Below, piece after piece: positions 24,392 to 40,189 of a stretch of DNA of 64,000 nucleotides. Made by a program: the position numbers and the translations under genes. The notes under the pieces were generated by a model. It was not told where the DNA came from. It did not search any database and saw only the letters and a program-made list of their open reading frames with translations. Positions within the stretch are counted from its first letter, which is position 1; each line of letters starts with the position of its first letter. Source of the DNA: Ailanthus altissimus (Eukaryota; Streptophyta; Magnoliopsida; Sapindales; Simaroubaceae). The DNA lies in assembly GCA_946807835.1 (NCBI GenBank), contig OX327683.1, positions 18,729,001 through 18,793,000 on the forward strand, read 5' to 3'.

Positions 24392-27240
24392 CTATGTCAT
24401 AATATCTGCAAGATGCTCATTTGAAGGAATATATTTTATTTTCAACTCTTTGTTGATTACTTTATCTGTAATGAACTGAACATGAATCTCTATGTGTTTT
24501 GTTCCGGCACGATAGACTGGATTAGTAGTCAATGTTGCTGCACTCTTATTGTCACACCACATTATAAGAATGTTGAAGAGATTACTTTTTAACTCATTCA
24601 GTAAAGAACAAAGCCAAGTAATCTCAGCGCTTGTTTGTGCAAGTGCCCTGTACTCTGACTCATGCTCAACCTTGAGACCACCTTTTGCTTCCTCGAACTT
24701 CAGGAGACTAAGTTGTTGCACACAAATATGTTGTATCCACCAATGGATTTTCTGTCATCTAAATCATTTGCCCAATCAGCATCACTATATCTAATGAGCT
24801 CCATGTTTCCACTTGATACATATAACAGTCCATGGTCTGATGTCCGTTATAGGTACCTAAGTATCATCTTGCAACTTTGTCAGTGAATGTGCTTTGGCTT
24901 GTCTAGAAATTGACTGAGTTTATTTACACTAAATACAATTTCTGGTCTAGTCAAAGTGATATATTGAAGAGCTCTTATTATACTCCTATAGAGTGTCGCA
25001 TCCTCAAAGTCTTTGCGTTCTTTTGTTAATTTTATCCCTAGACTCACTAGTATGTCTATTGCCTTGCATGAGGACATTCCAATTCTTTTAAGCAAGTCTA
25101 AGATGTACTTTGTTTGACTGAGATGCATACATGAATTGCTTATTTTCACCTCTATCCCCAGAAAGTAGTTAAATGATCTATAGAGAAAAGACTTTATCAA
25201 GTTTTCTTATAGTCTTTTTGCACATGAGTGCATCACTTCATATTATTAAGATGTCATTTACATATACCAGCAGGACCATAAGCCTTTAATCTGAATTTAA
25301 TACAAACAATGAGGTGTCACTCTTGGCATTCTTGAAACCCTAACTTAACAGGGCATGTCTCAGCTTCTTATACTAGGTTCATGGGGCTTGCTTCAACCCA
25401 TATAAAGCTTTATTTGCAGACAAATTCAAAATTTTCTTGATCTATAAACCCCTTAAGTTAGCCCATTTAGACTTCTTCATTGATTTCACTATTTAAGAAT
25501 GCATTATTGAAATCTACTTGTTTCACATCCCAATTGAAATGCACTGCCAAGCTCAGAATTACTTTAATTGTTGCAGCTTTAGCAACTAGACTAAATGTCT
25601 CTTTATAGTTCACTCCTACTGTTTGTAGATATCGTTTAGCTATTAATCTGGCCTTGTACCTTGCAATTGATCCATTAGACTTGTGTTTGATCTTGTAGAA
25701 CCATTTGCTTCCAATTACCTTTATTTTTGGTGTCAAATGGACTAGGTTCCATGTTTGGTTTCTTATCAATGCTTGATTCTCTTCTATTATGGTTGCCTTC
25801 CACTTAGGATTAGAAATAGCAACATGAGTACTTTATGGTATATTTTTGTTGCCATACTACATTTGTGCTAAATAGAACACTTTGGGTTTATATATGCTTG
25901 ATTTTGACTTTGTGGTCATTGAATGTATATTAATTGGTCTACTGGTGATGGTTTCTATTGGTTGATTTGAAATGGTTTCTGATGGTAACATAGATTCTGG
26001 TTCATAGTTTAATCTCTCATCTGAATGTTGTGTGTTGTGTTCGTGTGTGTTGTATTGGATAGGTTGAAAGTTTGAGTTGTTTATACCTGAATGATTGGAG
26101 TCTTCCTCTTAGATTGACTGAGAGAGACCTTGATAATCTTGATGTTCTTGAGTGTAGTTTTGGGGTTGGGAAGATACATGAAACTGACTTAATTTATTCT
26201 TATTGACGAGAGAAACTAATTTTTTACCATTGACAGTTTTGTTTTTGAAGGAAAAATTATTTTCATTAAATACTACATAGCTTGAAATATAGATTCTCCC
26301 TGATGTGTCAAGACACTTGTACCCCTTGTATTTTGAACTATACGCCAAAAAAATGCATTTTTTATTGTAAAAATTGAGTTTATTGGGGTTATATGGTCTA
26401 AGATGAGAAAAACAAGCACATCCAAATACTTTTAAAAAGTTATAATCAGGTTTCTTACCATACAAAAGCTCATAAGGTGTTTTGTCCTTCAGTATTGATT
26501 GGGAGCATATTTATGAGGTGTGTTGCTGTTTGAAAAGTATACCACTAATATTTGAAGAGTAAGTTAGACTAAACAAGTAAAGTTAATCTTAGTTCCATAA
26601 TGTGCCTATATTTTCCCTCTACTTTGCCATTTTGTTTTGAGGTATATTGACATGTAAGTCTGTGTGTAATTCTATTTTGTTTGAAAAAGGATTTTAAGGG
26701 TTTGAATTCACTTACATTGTCTATCTGGAAACTTTAAATGTTATTTTCAAGACTTTTCTCAATTTGGATTTTGAAAATTTTAATTATGTTATATGGCTTA
26801 TGCTTTGGTTTAGAGAGAAAATATCTATGTATATCTATTATAATCATCTACTATGCTCAGGTAGTACTTGAAATCATTTTCAAATTTTAAGGGTGCAGGT
26901 CCCCACAAATCTAAGTAAACTAATTCAAGTGGTTTGAGTGTGTTGTGTTTAACAACATCAAATTTTAACTTATGATTTTTTCTAAGTTGATAAGCTTCAC
27001 AAGTAATGCATAATTTTTATTAATGTTCACTGGTTCATTATAGAATATCAATATCTTTTTCAAAGTCTAATCATTAAGATGACCATACTTCCTGTATAGT
27101 GTTCTTAATAAGCTACATGACTCATTACTAGGCTCTTAACATTGATTAAATCTTGTAAAACAAACTAACTCAGACTCTTTAAAAGGAAGAACAGCAAGTA
27201 GAGATATCGCTTAACATAAATATTGGTTTACTATATTTTC
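24392..27240 (-). pseudogene. Degenerate Copia pol (RNase H, reverse transcriptase, integrase)
   Basis: Minus-strand pieces read right to left. Integrase zinc-finger remnants lie near 26950-27240 and the integrase tail at 26465-26109 (FGCACFSHLRPYNPNKLNF, FLAYSSKYKGYKC). Reverse transcriptase follows at 25769-25467 (NQTWNLVHLTP, VDFNNAFLNSE) and 25200-24880 (FLGIEVKISNSCMHLSQTKY, YRSIIRALQY). RNase H is at 24721-24392 (MWCDNKSAATLTTNPVYRAG, TKHIEIHVQFITD). The pieces are separated by stops and frameshifts and the YVDD box region (near 25270) is damaged. No functional protein is possible. Confidence 0.85.
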
Positions 27241-27284
27241 TATTTGTTGTGTTTATTGATGTCTTTTTGTTAGTGAGTACTTGG

Positions 27285-29349
27285 TTCAAGAATTCAAGAC
27301 CCAATCACAGTAAATATGGGGGCGCTAAGGAGTTTCATTCTTCGGAGGATGAAGAGAAGAAAAGTAAGCCACTAAAGTAGGAAAAGCAGAAGTGCAACTG
27401 CCATAGAGGTAATAGACCAAAGACGAACTACTTCCTTTGCGATGAGGATCACTGAGTCAAGGACTGTCCGAAGAAGAAGACCCTCAATGCAATGGTTACG
27501 GCACACGAAGCTTGCGAGCATGATAAATGTGGTGTTTGCAACAGCTCAACACGATGAAAACCAAGCAATGTGCCAGCGCATCAATCGAAAAGGCACTCAT
27601 GTATGTTGAAGCCTACATTAACTATGTAAAGACTCAAGTATTGATAGATATGAGTGCAATGCATAACTTCATCAAGTGTGTGGAGGCGAAGCGCTTGAGA
27701 CTTTACGTGGAGAAAAAGGAGGGATTCCTTAAATCAGTAAACGTTGTGGCCAAACTACTGGATGTGGTGGTTCAAAGGGGTCAATATTCAACTAGGAAAA
27801 TGGCGTGGCGAGGTAAATTTTTTAGTAACACCTCTTGATGATTTTGATGTAGTGTTAGGTATGGAGTTTTTAAGGTAATACAATGTATTGCCACTTCCTC
27901 GACACAATTATGTATGCATCATGGATTGGGGAGCCTACATGATATCAATAGTAGACAAGCCCAATGGTGGACAATTCTGGCCGAAAACCAATACCAACTC
28001 TTTTTAACCATTCAACTGCTGGGAGTTGTTGAGCGTAAAAGAGAATCACATCCAGCCATAGTTAAAGAGATGGATAATAAGGCAAAAATGAATGAGGATA
28101 ATCTACCAACATGGGTTGCAGAAGTACTCAGGCAGCATAAGAGAGTCGCGCCAACTATCATACTAGAAAAGTAACCATAAAAGGGTGAGATTGAGCATGG
28201 GAAAAAGTTGGAGCTATGGTTTACGCTTCCAACTATAGTGCAAACCCCCCAATCGAAATTAAATAAGTTGCAATGGTAGCTCAAGAAGTTGTCGGGTATA
28301 GGTATCATTCAGTAACTCAAGGCGTCGCATGGTATGGGCTTTCAGCACAAGAAGTAGGGTTGAGATAAGCAACGGTATGTCAAGCATTATGTGGGAGACT
28401 AAGTGACGGAGACGATACTTTAACCACAACGCAAGATAACATGCCTGCTTCATAAAGGCCTTGATCGTAGGGATGAGGGGTCATTTCTTATTCTCAATAG
28501 GGTTGGCAATGTCTCGCATAGGGTAGGGATACCTTCAAGACAGCAGCTGCATTAAGTGTTTCCCGAGAGTTGTTTAAAGCTATACCGATGAGGGTACGAA
28601 AGACACGGAGTAGAAACAGGGACCTTTAGCAATTTTCACATGCAATGACAAAGAAGAGAAACTCATTTGTGACGGACGAACAGTGTAGAAGAAAAGTCCA
28701 CCTCCAAGGCGTGAGTACTTTGTCAAGTGGAAAGGGTTACCTGATATTAGAGCATGCTGGAAATACGAGAGCATACAAGGCAGATTGAAGAACAATGTGT
28801 GCAAGTTCCAGTAAAGATGCGACAAGAGCGTCTCGTGAATTTGGTGGGGGAGAAAGTCACGCCCCAAGTGTTCTCAAGTATTCTCAAGTATAATCTCGAA
28901 TACTTAGTGCCTGACAAAGCCTCCTAGAAGCTATATGCGCCATTGGAGTAGTTCATGAGCCGAAACTTCTAGAAGACCCGCTAACATGGGTGAAGATCCT
29001 AGCCAAGCCCACAACTTATAAGGGTCGTAAATTTCTATTTAGAAATGAAATATTTCATAGCATACGTGATGATATTTAGGAATATTTTGTAACATATTAT
29101 TCCATCTTATATGTACACCGTTAAATTATTTAGACCCCAGTCATTGATTATATAAGGTTGTTAGTATATAAGAGAGATAACCTCAGTTGTATAAAGCACA
29201 ATCTTATAGCTTGTATTCTTTTCAGCAATATAGAGAGTTTTTTAATCAAACACCTTGTGTTTATGTTTTCTTATCTCTTTATGGTATTTTCTAAGTAGCT
29301 TAGCACACAAGGCGTCTAAAGTCATACGGTTCTTGAAATATTCGTGACA
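27285..29349 (+). mobile_element. Old 5'-truncated copy of the non-autonomous gypsy element, with 3' LTR
   Basis: Plus-strand sequence that follows the young element at 56780-60371 from about its base 58310 to its end. It shows the zinc-knuckle region (cactgagtcaaggactgtcc), the protease region (gatatgagtgcaatgcataa), the chromodomain remnant (tttgtcaagtggaaagggtt) and the polypurine tract/LTR junction (ggtgggggagaaa then gtcacgcccc at about 28856). The LTR runs to about 29349 (...attcgtgacac), with TATA near 29165. Many stops and indels make it dead. It also goes straight from the reverse-transcriptase stub to the integrase-tail region, the same internal junction as the young copy. No 5' LTR is seen. 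Confidence 0.8.
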
Positions 29350-29608
29350 CTAGTCATTTAAAGCTGCCTTCTAATCTACAACAGTCTTGCTTGAGATTGT
29401 AAGCAAAACATCATTTCTAAGGTAGTCTACAATTCTATAGATGTGGTGCACTTAGTGACTGAACATATTATATTTTCACTTAAAGTAGACAATAGCCAAC
29501 TAAGGAGCAGCTGGTCTTACCTCTTCCAATGGTGACAATGAAGGTTTTCAATGTTTATCTTGCTTTGTGTTTCATTAAGAGTAATAATATATCTATTTTG
29601 AGCCATTG

Positions 29609-29866
29609 TTAATTCATTAATGAAGTTTTTAAGGTCATTCCCACAAATAGAACTTGAGTTTTCCACATTATATAATTATTCATGTCTAATTTGTTTGTAA
29701 CATTAAAGGAAAGATTGATAACCATTTTGTTGTTTAGGGATGTTTGATTTGGTATTGTTGAGGTTATTAGTTCATTACTTGATGTGTGTTCCAGTAATTG
29801 GGTTAACATCGTCATATCCAGGATTAATATCTAGATTTGACCTTGTATTATCCATTATTTGCCTAA
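29609..29866 (-). pseudogene. Copia gag N-terminal remnant
   Basis: Downstream (minus) of the primer site, a frame includes LDMNNYIMWKTQVL, the start of the Copia gag domain. It breaks down before reaching the gypsy fragment. It belongs to the Copia at 23977-30221. Confidence 0.7.
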
Positions 29867-29883
29867 GCCTTACTTTGATACCA

Positions 29884-30221
29884 AATTAAGAAACTAAGAG
29901 AATTGTATAGAGTTTTGCAAGAAAGAAATGCTATTATTTCATTGATTTTCTCAGCATATATATGCTTACAATCGATTGATACATTTATACACATTTTGTT
30001 CAATGGTTACAAAATAGAATGGTCTAGAATACACAAATGTCTTACTCTTCTTAATTCTAAGAGTTGTACAACCTTGCATAATGTAGGTGTCCTTTACAAC
30101 TATTGTTCTGCAATTGATACAGATGCTCCAATAAGATGCTGACAGGTATATCAATAAATTCCCTTCTATGCATACTTGAGGATATTGCCAGTAGCATACC
30201 AGCAACACATTAACACTAATA
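29884..30221 (-). repeat. 5' LTR of the Copia in PSF2
   Basis: 338 bp, matching 23977-24315. Its inner end is followed on minus by TGGTATCAAAG at 29883 and its outer end abuts the PSF2 exon at 30222. Confidence 0.85.
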
Positions 30222-30403
30222 AATCTCCACCAATTCATCTTCTGCCATAAACTCAATTTGAGCAACAAAAAGCTAAACCATATAATAGAAAAATTAAAAC
30301 TAAGTCAAAAATTTAAAAACTAAATAAATAAACAGATGAGTGGAAAAATAAACACCTCTTCTAAAGAAAATAGAGAGATGTGAGGATCGGATTGACAGGC
30401 CAT
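30222..30403 (-). CDS. PSF2: GINS subunit PSF2, 5' exons 1-2, cut off by a Copia insertion
   Basis: Exon 1 (30403..30356) encodes MACQSDPHISLFSLEE and ends at a GTGTTT donor. The next exon (from 30272, or 30257 if the ancestral boundary is taken) encodes IEFMAEDELVEI and stops exactly at the LTR edge, 30222. These match the N-terminus of plant PSF2, which continues with a short conserved stretch and then the 23729 exon. The Copia at 23977-30221 sits between. Two or so codons expected after EI are missing, and the acceptor before IEFMAED is AA, with the nearest AG five codons upstream in frame. The fragment therefore proves that the Copia entered the PSF2 gene. Confidence 0.75.
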
Positions 30404-31159
30404 TAAGGTGAGCAAAAGTATACCACAGGATATAGATTTGAGAAATAATTTTAAAAAAGCCTGAAATAAGGATGATTGATTATTGGATTTAATTAAGGAT
30501 TTTGAATCGCGTGAATTTTAGTGAAATTGAAACCCTACTTCGTGTCTATGGTGGTGGAAAGTTTATGCCGGTGAACATTCTTAAAGAGAATCTATTTTCA
30601 TTTATCTTTACAATGCTAAATATTAATTTTAAAATTAGTGAGGATTTTTTTTTGGCATGAGGAGCACATAATATTTTTTTAAAAAAACACAATATCATAA
30701 ATAGATTTTATGTAATTTAAGAGTACTGTTATAAATATATATTTGGAATATAAACTTTACATTTCAAATAATGTATCATTAATTGATGACTACTATCTAT
30801 TAAATAGTTGTTAGCTTTTACTTCTTATTAATATGATATTTATACAGTATTAATTAACTCTTAATACATTATATATAAATCACTTAAAATACAAATTTTG
30901 TACCATATGCACTAATAAAAATAGTTTTTTTCAAAATTAGAAAGTAATTGGATTGAAAAAATAAAATGTTTGTAAATACCTTTATATAATATGTAAATAT
31001 AAACCAATTAAATTAATGTTAATGAAAAATTTAAAAAAATAGAAAATTTGATCATGAATTGACTTGTTTTTAAGATATTTACTTTTTTCAGTAGTACAAA
31101 TCTACAATACTTTATTTTTATTATATCACACTATATATCATTTAAGTACCCAATAAAAA

Positions 31160-31541
31160 CAAAATGGGAGATGAGAACAGTAGAAATGAAGGTGCTCGAG
31201 GTTTGATTTTTTTTTTATTTATATTATTAATAATTCGGTGCAGATGAGTATATTATAATTTTCTTTCTTTCAATTATATGTTGTCATGTGACAATTTTTA
31301 ATTTTTTTATTAGTTAACCAAAATTTCAAATTAGTTTTAATTTTTAATAGAATCGAATCGAAATCAACCAGTTTTTTAGTTTTTTTATTGATTAATTTTT
31401 TGTTATTAATAACTAAATCAAATCGACCAATTTGATCTGGACTTTTTTTTATTCACTCTTATTGATAGCCTATAATAGATATTTAATCATTAACGATTTT
31501 AACGAATCTCATTATTTGTAGATTCTTTACATATTATAAAG
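31160..31541. repeat. Direct repeat, copy 1 (partner 33590-33978)
   Basis: Shares an ordered series of blocks with 33590-33978: gatgag...agaaatgaa, ttaataattcggtg, gagt(a)tattataattttt, gatagatatttaat-type and ctcattatttgtagattct. Similarity is about 80-85% by eye. It may be an LTR pair of a dead element or two copies of a dispersed repeat. Confidence 0.5.
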
Positions 31542-33589
31542 TGACAAAAGACACCAAATCATTGATCATTTGGCTCTCAATCAAATTTGGAGTCCTCAAT
31601 CACGAGATAAAATTATATTTCTGTAAGAATGGTGTGAATGTTTGAACGAATCATTGTTGCTTTTCTTAAGACCTTATGTTGGTTAAAATTTATGTATTGC
31701 AAGCACGTAATCAATTAAGACTACGTCGATGGTAGTTTTCATAAAAGATCTTTCAATACTTAAATCAAAAAGTTATTAGCAAAGATAAGTAGAATGGTTT
31801 TTATATAGTCTAAGTGTATAGAAATTACTTAATTATTCCTCACACGCAAGATTTGTTGAGCAATTAATTTACGTCGCATACTCCTCAATATTTAAGGATC
31901 GTAGGCATGATTCGAAAACATAGGTGGCATTGATTAATTATTTCGTGCTTCACATTCTTCAGGAGACATGAACGATGTGTTCTACCTATGTTTGAATTCT
32001 TTAGCATAGTAGGATAGGTGGCAGAACCCCTCGCATGTGGTGTTTTTTAGATGAAGAAGTTCTCAAGAATATTGAGAGCAAGATTATACCCCCTTGATCT
32101 AAGTGGAGAAGTTTTTGGAGTTAGTGAAGCTTGTCCTCACGAGGAAAGACTTCTCAGTCGTAGATTGAAGGTTTTTTAATTGTAGAGTGACGAGGTACTG
32201 ACCAAGTTATCTGACATATAGAGAGCTCTAGTTGGCTTTAGCATAGATTTAATTGCTCTGAATTTATTAATTAGGTCTTGAATTAATTGATTCATGCTTG
32301 CTCAACCACTTTTGGACATTAATGAGTTGGATCTCAATGTTTAACCACTTTTAAGGTTTAGCGGGTTAGACCTTAATGCTTAACCACTTTTGAACATTAA
32401 TGAATAGAGCCTTTGAACCTTAGAAGCAACAATTAATATATGCAATATCACTTAATGTATATTAAAAGTTGCTTGGTGTTATAAGACATAAATATTAAAG
32501 TTATACTTTTTTGGACCTATTGTCAATACCAAGTAATAGTAAAAAATTTGTATCCATTTTTAAAAAATGTAAGTAGTAATTATTTTTAACAGATTAGTAT
32601 TTGTGGATCAAAGTATCAAACTTTCAACAAAAGAATTCTTAACTACAAATTTATATGATGTTTTCCAATTATTCAAATATTAGTAAAAGAAAATAGAAAA
32701 ATTTTATTTTTAATAATAAAAACATTAAATTTATATAGTCGTTTATTAGTGTTGTTAATTAAAGGTGGGTACAATTCAATTTGATGCAATTTTGACTGAA
32801 ACAAAACTGAACTATGTATATTCAATTTTTTTAATAAAAAATCGAAATAACTGAATTACATAAATAAACTGAATCAGACATAACTAATTTTTTTTTCTAA
32901 TTTGCTTCGATTCAATATTTTCAATTATTGTAAACAAGCAAATTGTTGCTCGTCCTGGCTTGTTCCAGACGCTTATTTCAAAGCTTGGTTGCACGAAATG
33001 CCAAGATCTCAAAAATCAAAATCTGAAATCATTTTGTAAACTATAAATTCTCAAGTTACTTATAAATGCATGAACAGATGATTTTAGACAAATCCAAAAA
33101 TAAAAATAACATTACTCAATTAGAAATTAAATAAAAATCTGAAACAATAAAGTAGAAACTGAAACACAATAAAATAAAGGAACAACAAAACTACTAACCT
33201 TAAATATATTAGTACACTTATAAAACCCGATCTTCAGTAACTTATGAGTGATATTTTACTCAAATAATCTGCCTAAACAGTAAACACTCCCAATCTCTAC
33301 TTCAAGCACTTCAATTTTTCAACACTTTTCTCTTTTCTAAAAACCCTTCATTGTTTTTATTCTTATTGCTAAACTCCAAAATTAAACCCATAAAACATTT
33401 GAATTATCGTACAAAACACCCAATTCATCACCAAAATTAATCACCCACCATTCTTTCTCTTCAAATTCAGCCTCACATCATACAAGTCCTAACCATCTCG
33501 ACTATAATTTACAAAGATATGTAAAGTTAATCCATAGAGATTGAGCATAACCGAAGAAATAAAGATTCGGATGAGAGAGACATAAGCAA

Positions 33590-33978
33590 AACGGGTGATG
33601 AGAAACGAAGAAATGAAGATGCTTAGGGTTAGATTTTTCTTTTCAATTTATATATTAATAATTCGGTGTAAATGAGTGTATTATAATTTTTTTTCATCCA
33701 ATTATACGTTGTTATGTGGTGATTTTTAATTTTTTATTTAGCTAACTAATTTTTTTTTTTTTGATTTGGTTGTTTTTAATTGAATCGAACGAAATCAATT
33801 GGTTTATTTATTATTTATTTTTTCATCAATTAATTTATTTTATTAATAATCAAACTAAATTGATCAATTTAATTTAAAATTTTTTTATCCACCCTTATTG
33901 TTAGGCTATGATAGATATTTAATTATTAACAATTTTAATGAATCTCATTATTTGTAGATTCTTCACGTATTATAAAGT
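33590..33978. repeat. Direct repeat, copy 2 (partner 31160-31541)
   Basis: Second copy of the repeat above, in the same orientation and about 2.4 kb downstream. The segment between (31542-33589) has no recognisable coding sequence. Confidence 0.5.
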
Positions 33979-34803
33979 TGTTGATTTTGTATTTTTAATA
34001 TCGTTAAAACATCTTATTAGTGTTAGCCCATAATAGTTGACCGGTGAGTTCTCCAAACATGCTTGCATATAGGGTTATTTATACTTCCTAGGAAATATAA
34101 TATAATTAAACAATTAAATTATATATATATATATATATCATTTTTGACTTTTTTTTAGGAATGGCGTATGTTGGGGAAATAAGTCAAAGAACTTGATTAT
34201 GTCAAGAAAAGATAATTAATAATTTTTTTGTAAAAACAATTCTTCAAAAATGAGAAATATAAAAATCTATAAGTAATTCAAGAGCATTCTTTTTTTAAAA
34301 AAAATCATTAAAAAAGAAATTATTTTAGGAGAATATTAAGAGAAAAATGCATTTTATTAGGTTAGGACTTCGATTTCCATTTTTTTTTTTATAGATGTAA
34401 AGAATATTTAATTAAAAAAAGAAAAGTTAATAAAAAAGGGGAGTGCGCATGGGGCACGAGGCATGAATGTGACATGATGCCTTCGCGCAATGCCCCAAGT
34501 CACGACTCACGAGTGGTGCAAAATGAAACGAAAGTAAAGATGGATGACGTGGGATTTAGCCTATTAACTAAGTCCATGACCCTCATCTGCTAATCACCAC
34601 CCACCCTTTCTGTGACTAACAAACCCATGGGCCACCCACAACTAAAACGCAAAACCATTTGCGTTTTGCCATTCGAGGATTTCTCTATTTTGACAAAATT
34701 ATCCCTCACTACCCAGTCTCCTAGAGCAAGCATATTCCATATGCCAGACCACAACTGTAATTTACTATTAAATAAAAGTTCGTAGGCAAGTCTCGGAAAC
34801 ATT

Positions 34804-34811
34804 TATAAATA
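34804..34811 (+). promoter_or_regulatory. TATA box of the triosephosphate isomerase gene
   Basis: TATAAATA lies 87 bp before the TPI start codon, leaving room for a 5' UTR of about 55 bp. Position and sequence fit a standard plant core promoter. Confidence 0.65.
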
Positions 34812-34890
34812 CACAGTACTCTCACTATTTCGAAATCCAAAACCGGAAACCAAAACGCTCCTCTCTGTCATTTCGTTATCATCGTCCAAA

Positions 34891-38421
<3,531 letters not shown>

Positions 38422-39005
38422 TCTTGTCAGAGGCATATTTTGCTGAGTAAAGTATTTGTCTGGGGAGGTATAAAATCCAGTTCCTACAATTTTAGACATG
38501 CTGTGTTGCGGGAATAAGTTGCTTTTGTATTTTGATAAGCACTGCCAAGTGCCAACTGGTTTGTTCTTAAACTACGCCTAAGCCTAAGGTTAATTTGTAT
38601 TGGTTTATAGGTTGTTTATCGAACTCGAGGACACAACTAAAGTCGCAATCTTATTTCTGAAAAGTCGTGATGTCAAAGAAAAATAATAATAGGAATAATC
38701 CAAGAAGGAATTATTGAAAGTAGTTTATATAAATTACAGGTTCTGGCTAGATTTTTAAATTTATTAAAGGTAATGCAATTTCAATGTTAAAATTAAATCT
38801 AATACGAATTATTAGTCTCAAACCAGTCATGTAGGAACTCATCAAATAAGCTGCTGTAAATTAAGACTCGATTAATAAATGTTTTCATAAAAAGATAAAA
38901 TATCAACTTATATTTTAAAAAAAAACATTTGTTTGGAGGTATGTGTATAATAGGAATATTACATAAAAAATAAACCTTTCATCAATGCTTGTTAAAATGG
39001 TTATC

Positions 39006-39261
39006 AACATTCATTAAATTGGAGCATGGGTCTCAACTAATTTGGTTGAGTCACATTTTTGTTTGGGTTTGACCCTTTTAAAATGGTTATCAACATTCGT
39101 TAAATTGGAGCATGGGGTCTCAGTTAACTTGGCTGAGTCTCTTAAGATCTTATATTTTTATTTGGGTTTGACTCTTTTTTCTCTTTAAGAGTGCGGGAAA
39201 AAATAAATATGTTTGTAATCCTCTTTTAACCAAAAAAAAAAAAAAAACATTCGTTAAATTG
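39006..39261 (+). repeat. SINE-like insertion with 16-bp target duplication and poly-A tail, partly duplicated
   Basis: The core is 39108-39245, starting GAGCATGGGGTCTCAG and ending in about 14 A. It is flanked by AACATTCGTTAAATTG at 39092-39107 and 39246-39261. The long duplication and A tail are the signature of LINE-dependent retroposition. Just upstream, 39006-39079 repeats the left target sequence (one base different) plus the first part of the element, so the insertion has a partial tandem copy. The 5' end (ctcagttaacttggctgag) recalls a tRNA A-box region, but no clear B box was found. Confidence 0.6.
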
Positions 39262-40189
39262 TACTGCTTTAGTCTTTACCTTCAGTGCCCAAGGCTTTGC
39301 CGCTGCCAACAACTTTTTCTTTGACTCTTTGAGTTGGAGTTGACTGCCTGTAAATTCACCTTCTCAAGTTTCAGCGAGTAATATTAATATATCACCTATA
39401 AATTTATGAAGAGTCCTCACGGATACGCATGCGCATACGTGCCTAATTTGGATCATTGAAAATATATGCCAATATCAAGTCAAAATTTTATATTAGCTCT
39501 TCCACATATTTCACCTATTCACATTTACTTCGATTTTAAGAGATATATATATATATATTTATTTATCTCAAGAGTTTCAATATCTCTACTGCGTGTCGTT
39601 AATTGCTCATTGCTACTTATTATCTCTTCTTGACTCTAACCCAATCTCCTCACTATACTAATTAGTTAGAAATATGAAATACATTTTCTAGAATCTCCTT
39701 ATTGTTATACTATTTATGGTTTCGAGAAGCCTTTGCTTGACGTCTATTCATCATCTAATGCTCGTGATGGCGATGCTAAATATAAAATTCTTTCTTCGTA
39801 TATATTCTAGGACGTGGTACTTTCGAGGGAATTTCTTTTTTAAATTTCAAATGTAATATTATAATATTGTATAGATAAATTTAGTAATATACATTAAACA
39901 TTTACTAGAACGTTTTATAAGAATAAAATAAAATTTTTGGGTCCGTCTGAATTCATCTACCCCTATTCCGAATAGACAAATTTGAACCTCACGTGAGATA
40001 TTTAACCTGGCTAGAAAGAAAATTATCTTACATAAAAATTAAAAAAAAACCTACATCACCTAGGAGAATTGTTTTATAAAGGACTATCATAAAGAAAGTT
40101 ACAAAAATACCCGTTCTATATACATTAAAACCAAGCCAACCACAGTACACAACAATCAAGCAAAACGACCACAATATTTAACTCCGATA

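Larger units (their letters stand above)
23977..30221 (-). mobile_element. Old minus-strand Copia inserted in PSF2
   Basis: LTRs at 23977-24315 and 29884-30221 (339 and 338 bp) align over their whole length with many substitutions, so the insertion is old. On minus, a primer site TGGTATCAAAG (mutated initiator tRNA-Met) follows the 5' LTR at 29883. A polypurine tract (CTTGATGGGGAA) precedes the 3' LTR at 24316. Between lie remnants of gag, integrase, reverse transcriptase and RNase H, all degenerate. A gypsy fragment (27285-29349) occupies the place of much of gag and protease. No clean target duplication is visible: aatct on the right side is not matched on the left. Confidence 0.85.
30404..34800. 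other. Intergenic region with a dispersed direct repeat
   Basis: The first 150 bp are probably PSF2 promoter and 5' UTR (minus strand). The rest is AT-rich with no supported gene. A direct repeat of about 380 bp is listed separately. (AT)n occurs near 34117-34138. Confidence 0.45.

Noticed and set aside
27527..28174. Two plus-strand frames of 86-103 codons
   Set aside because: Pieces of the degenerate gypsy fragment (protease region), not independent genes.
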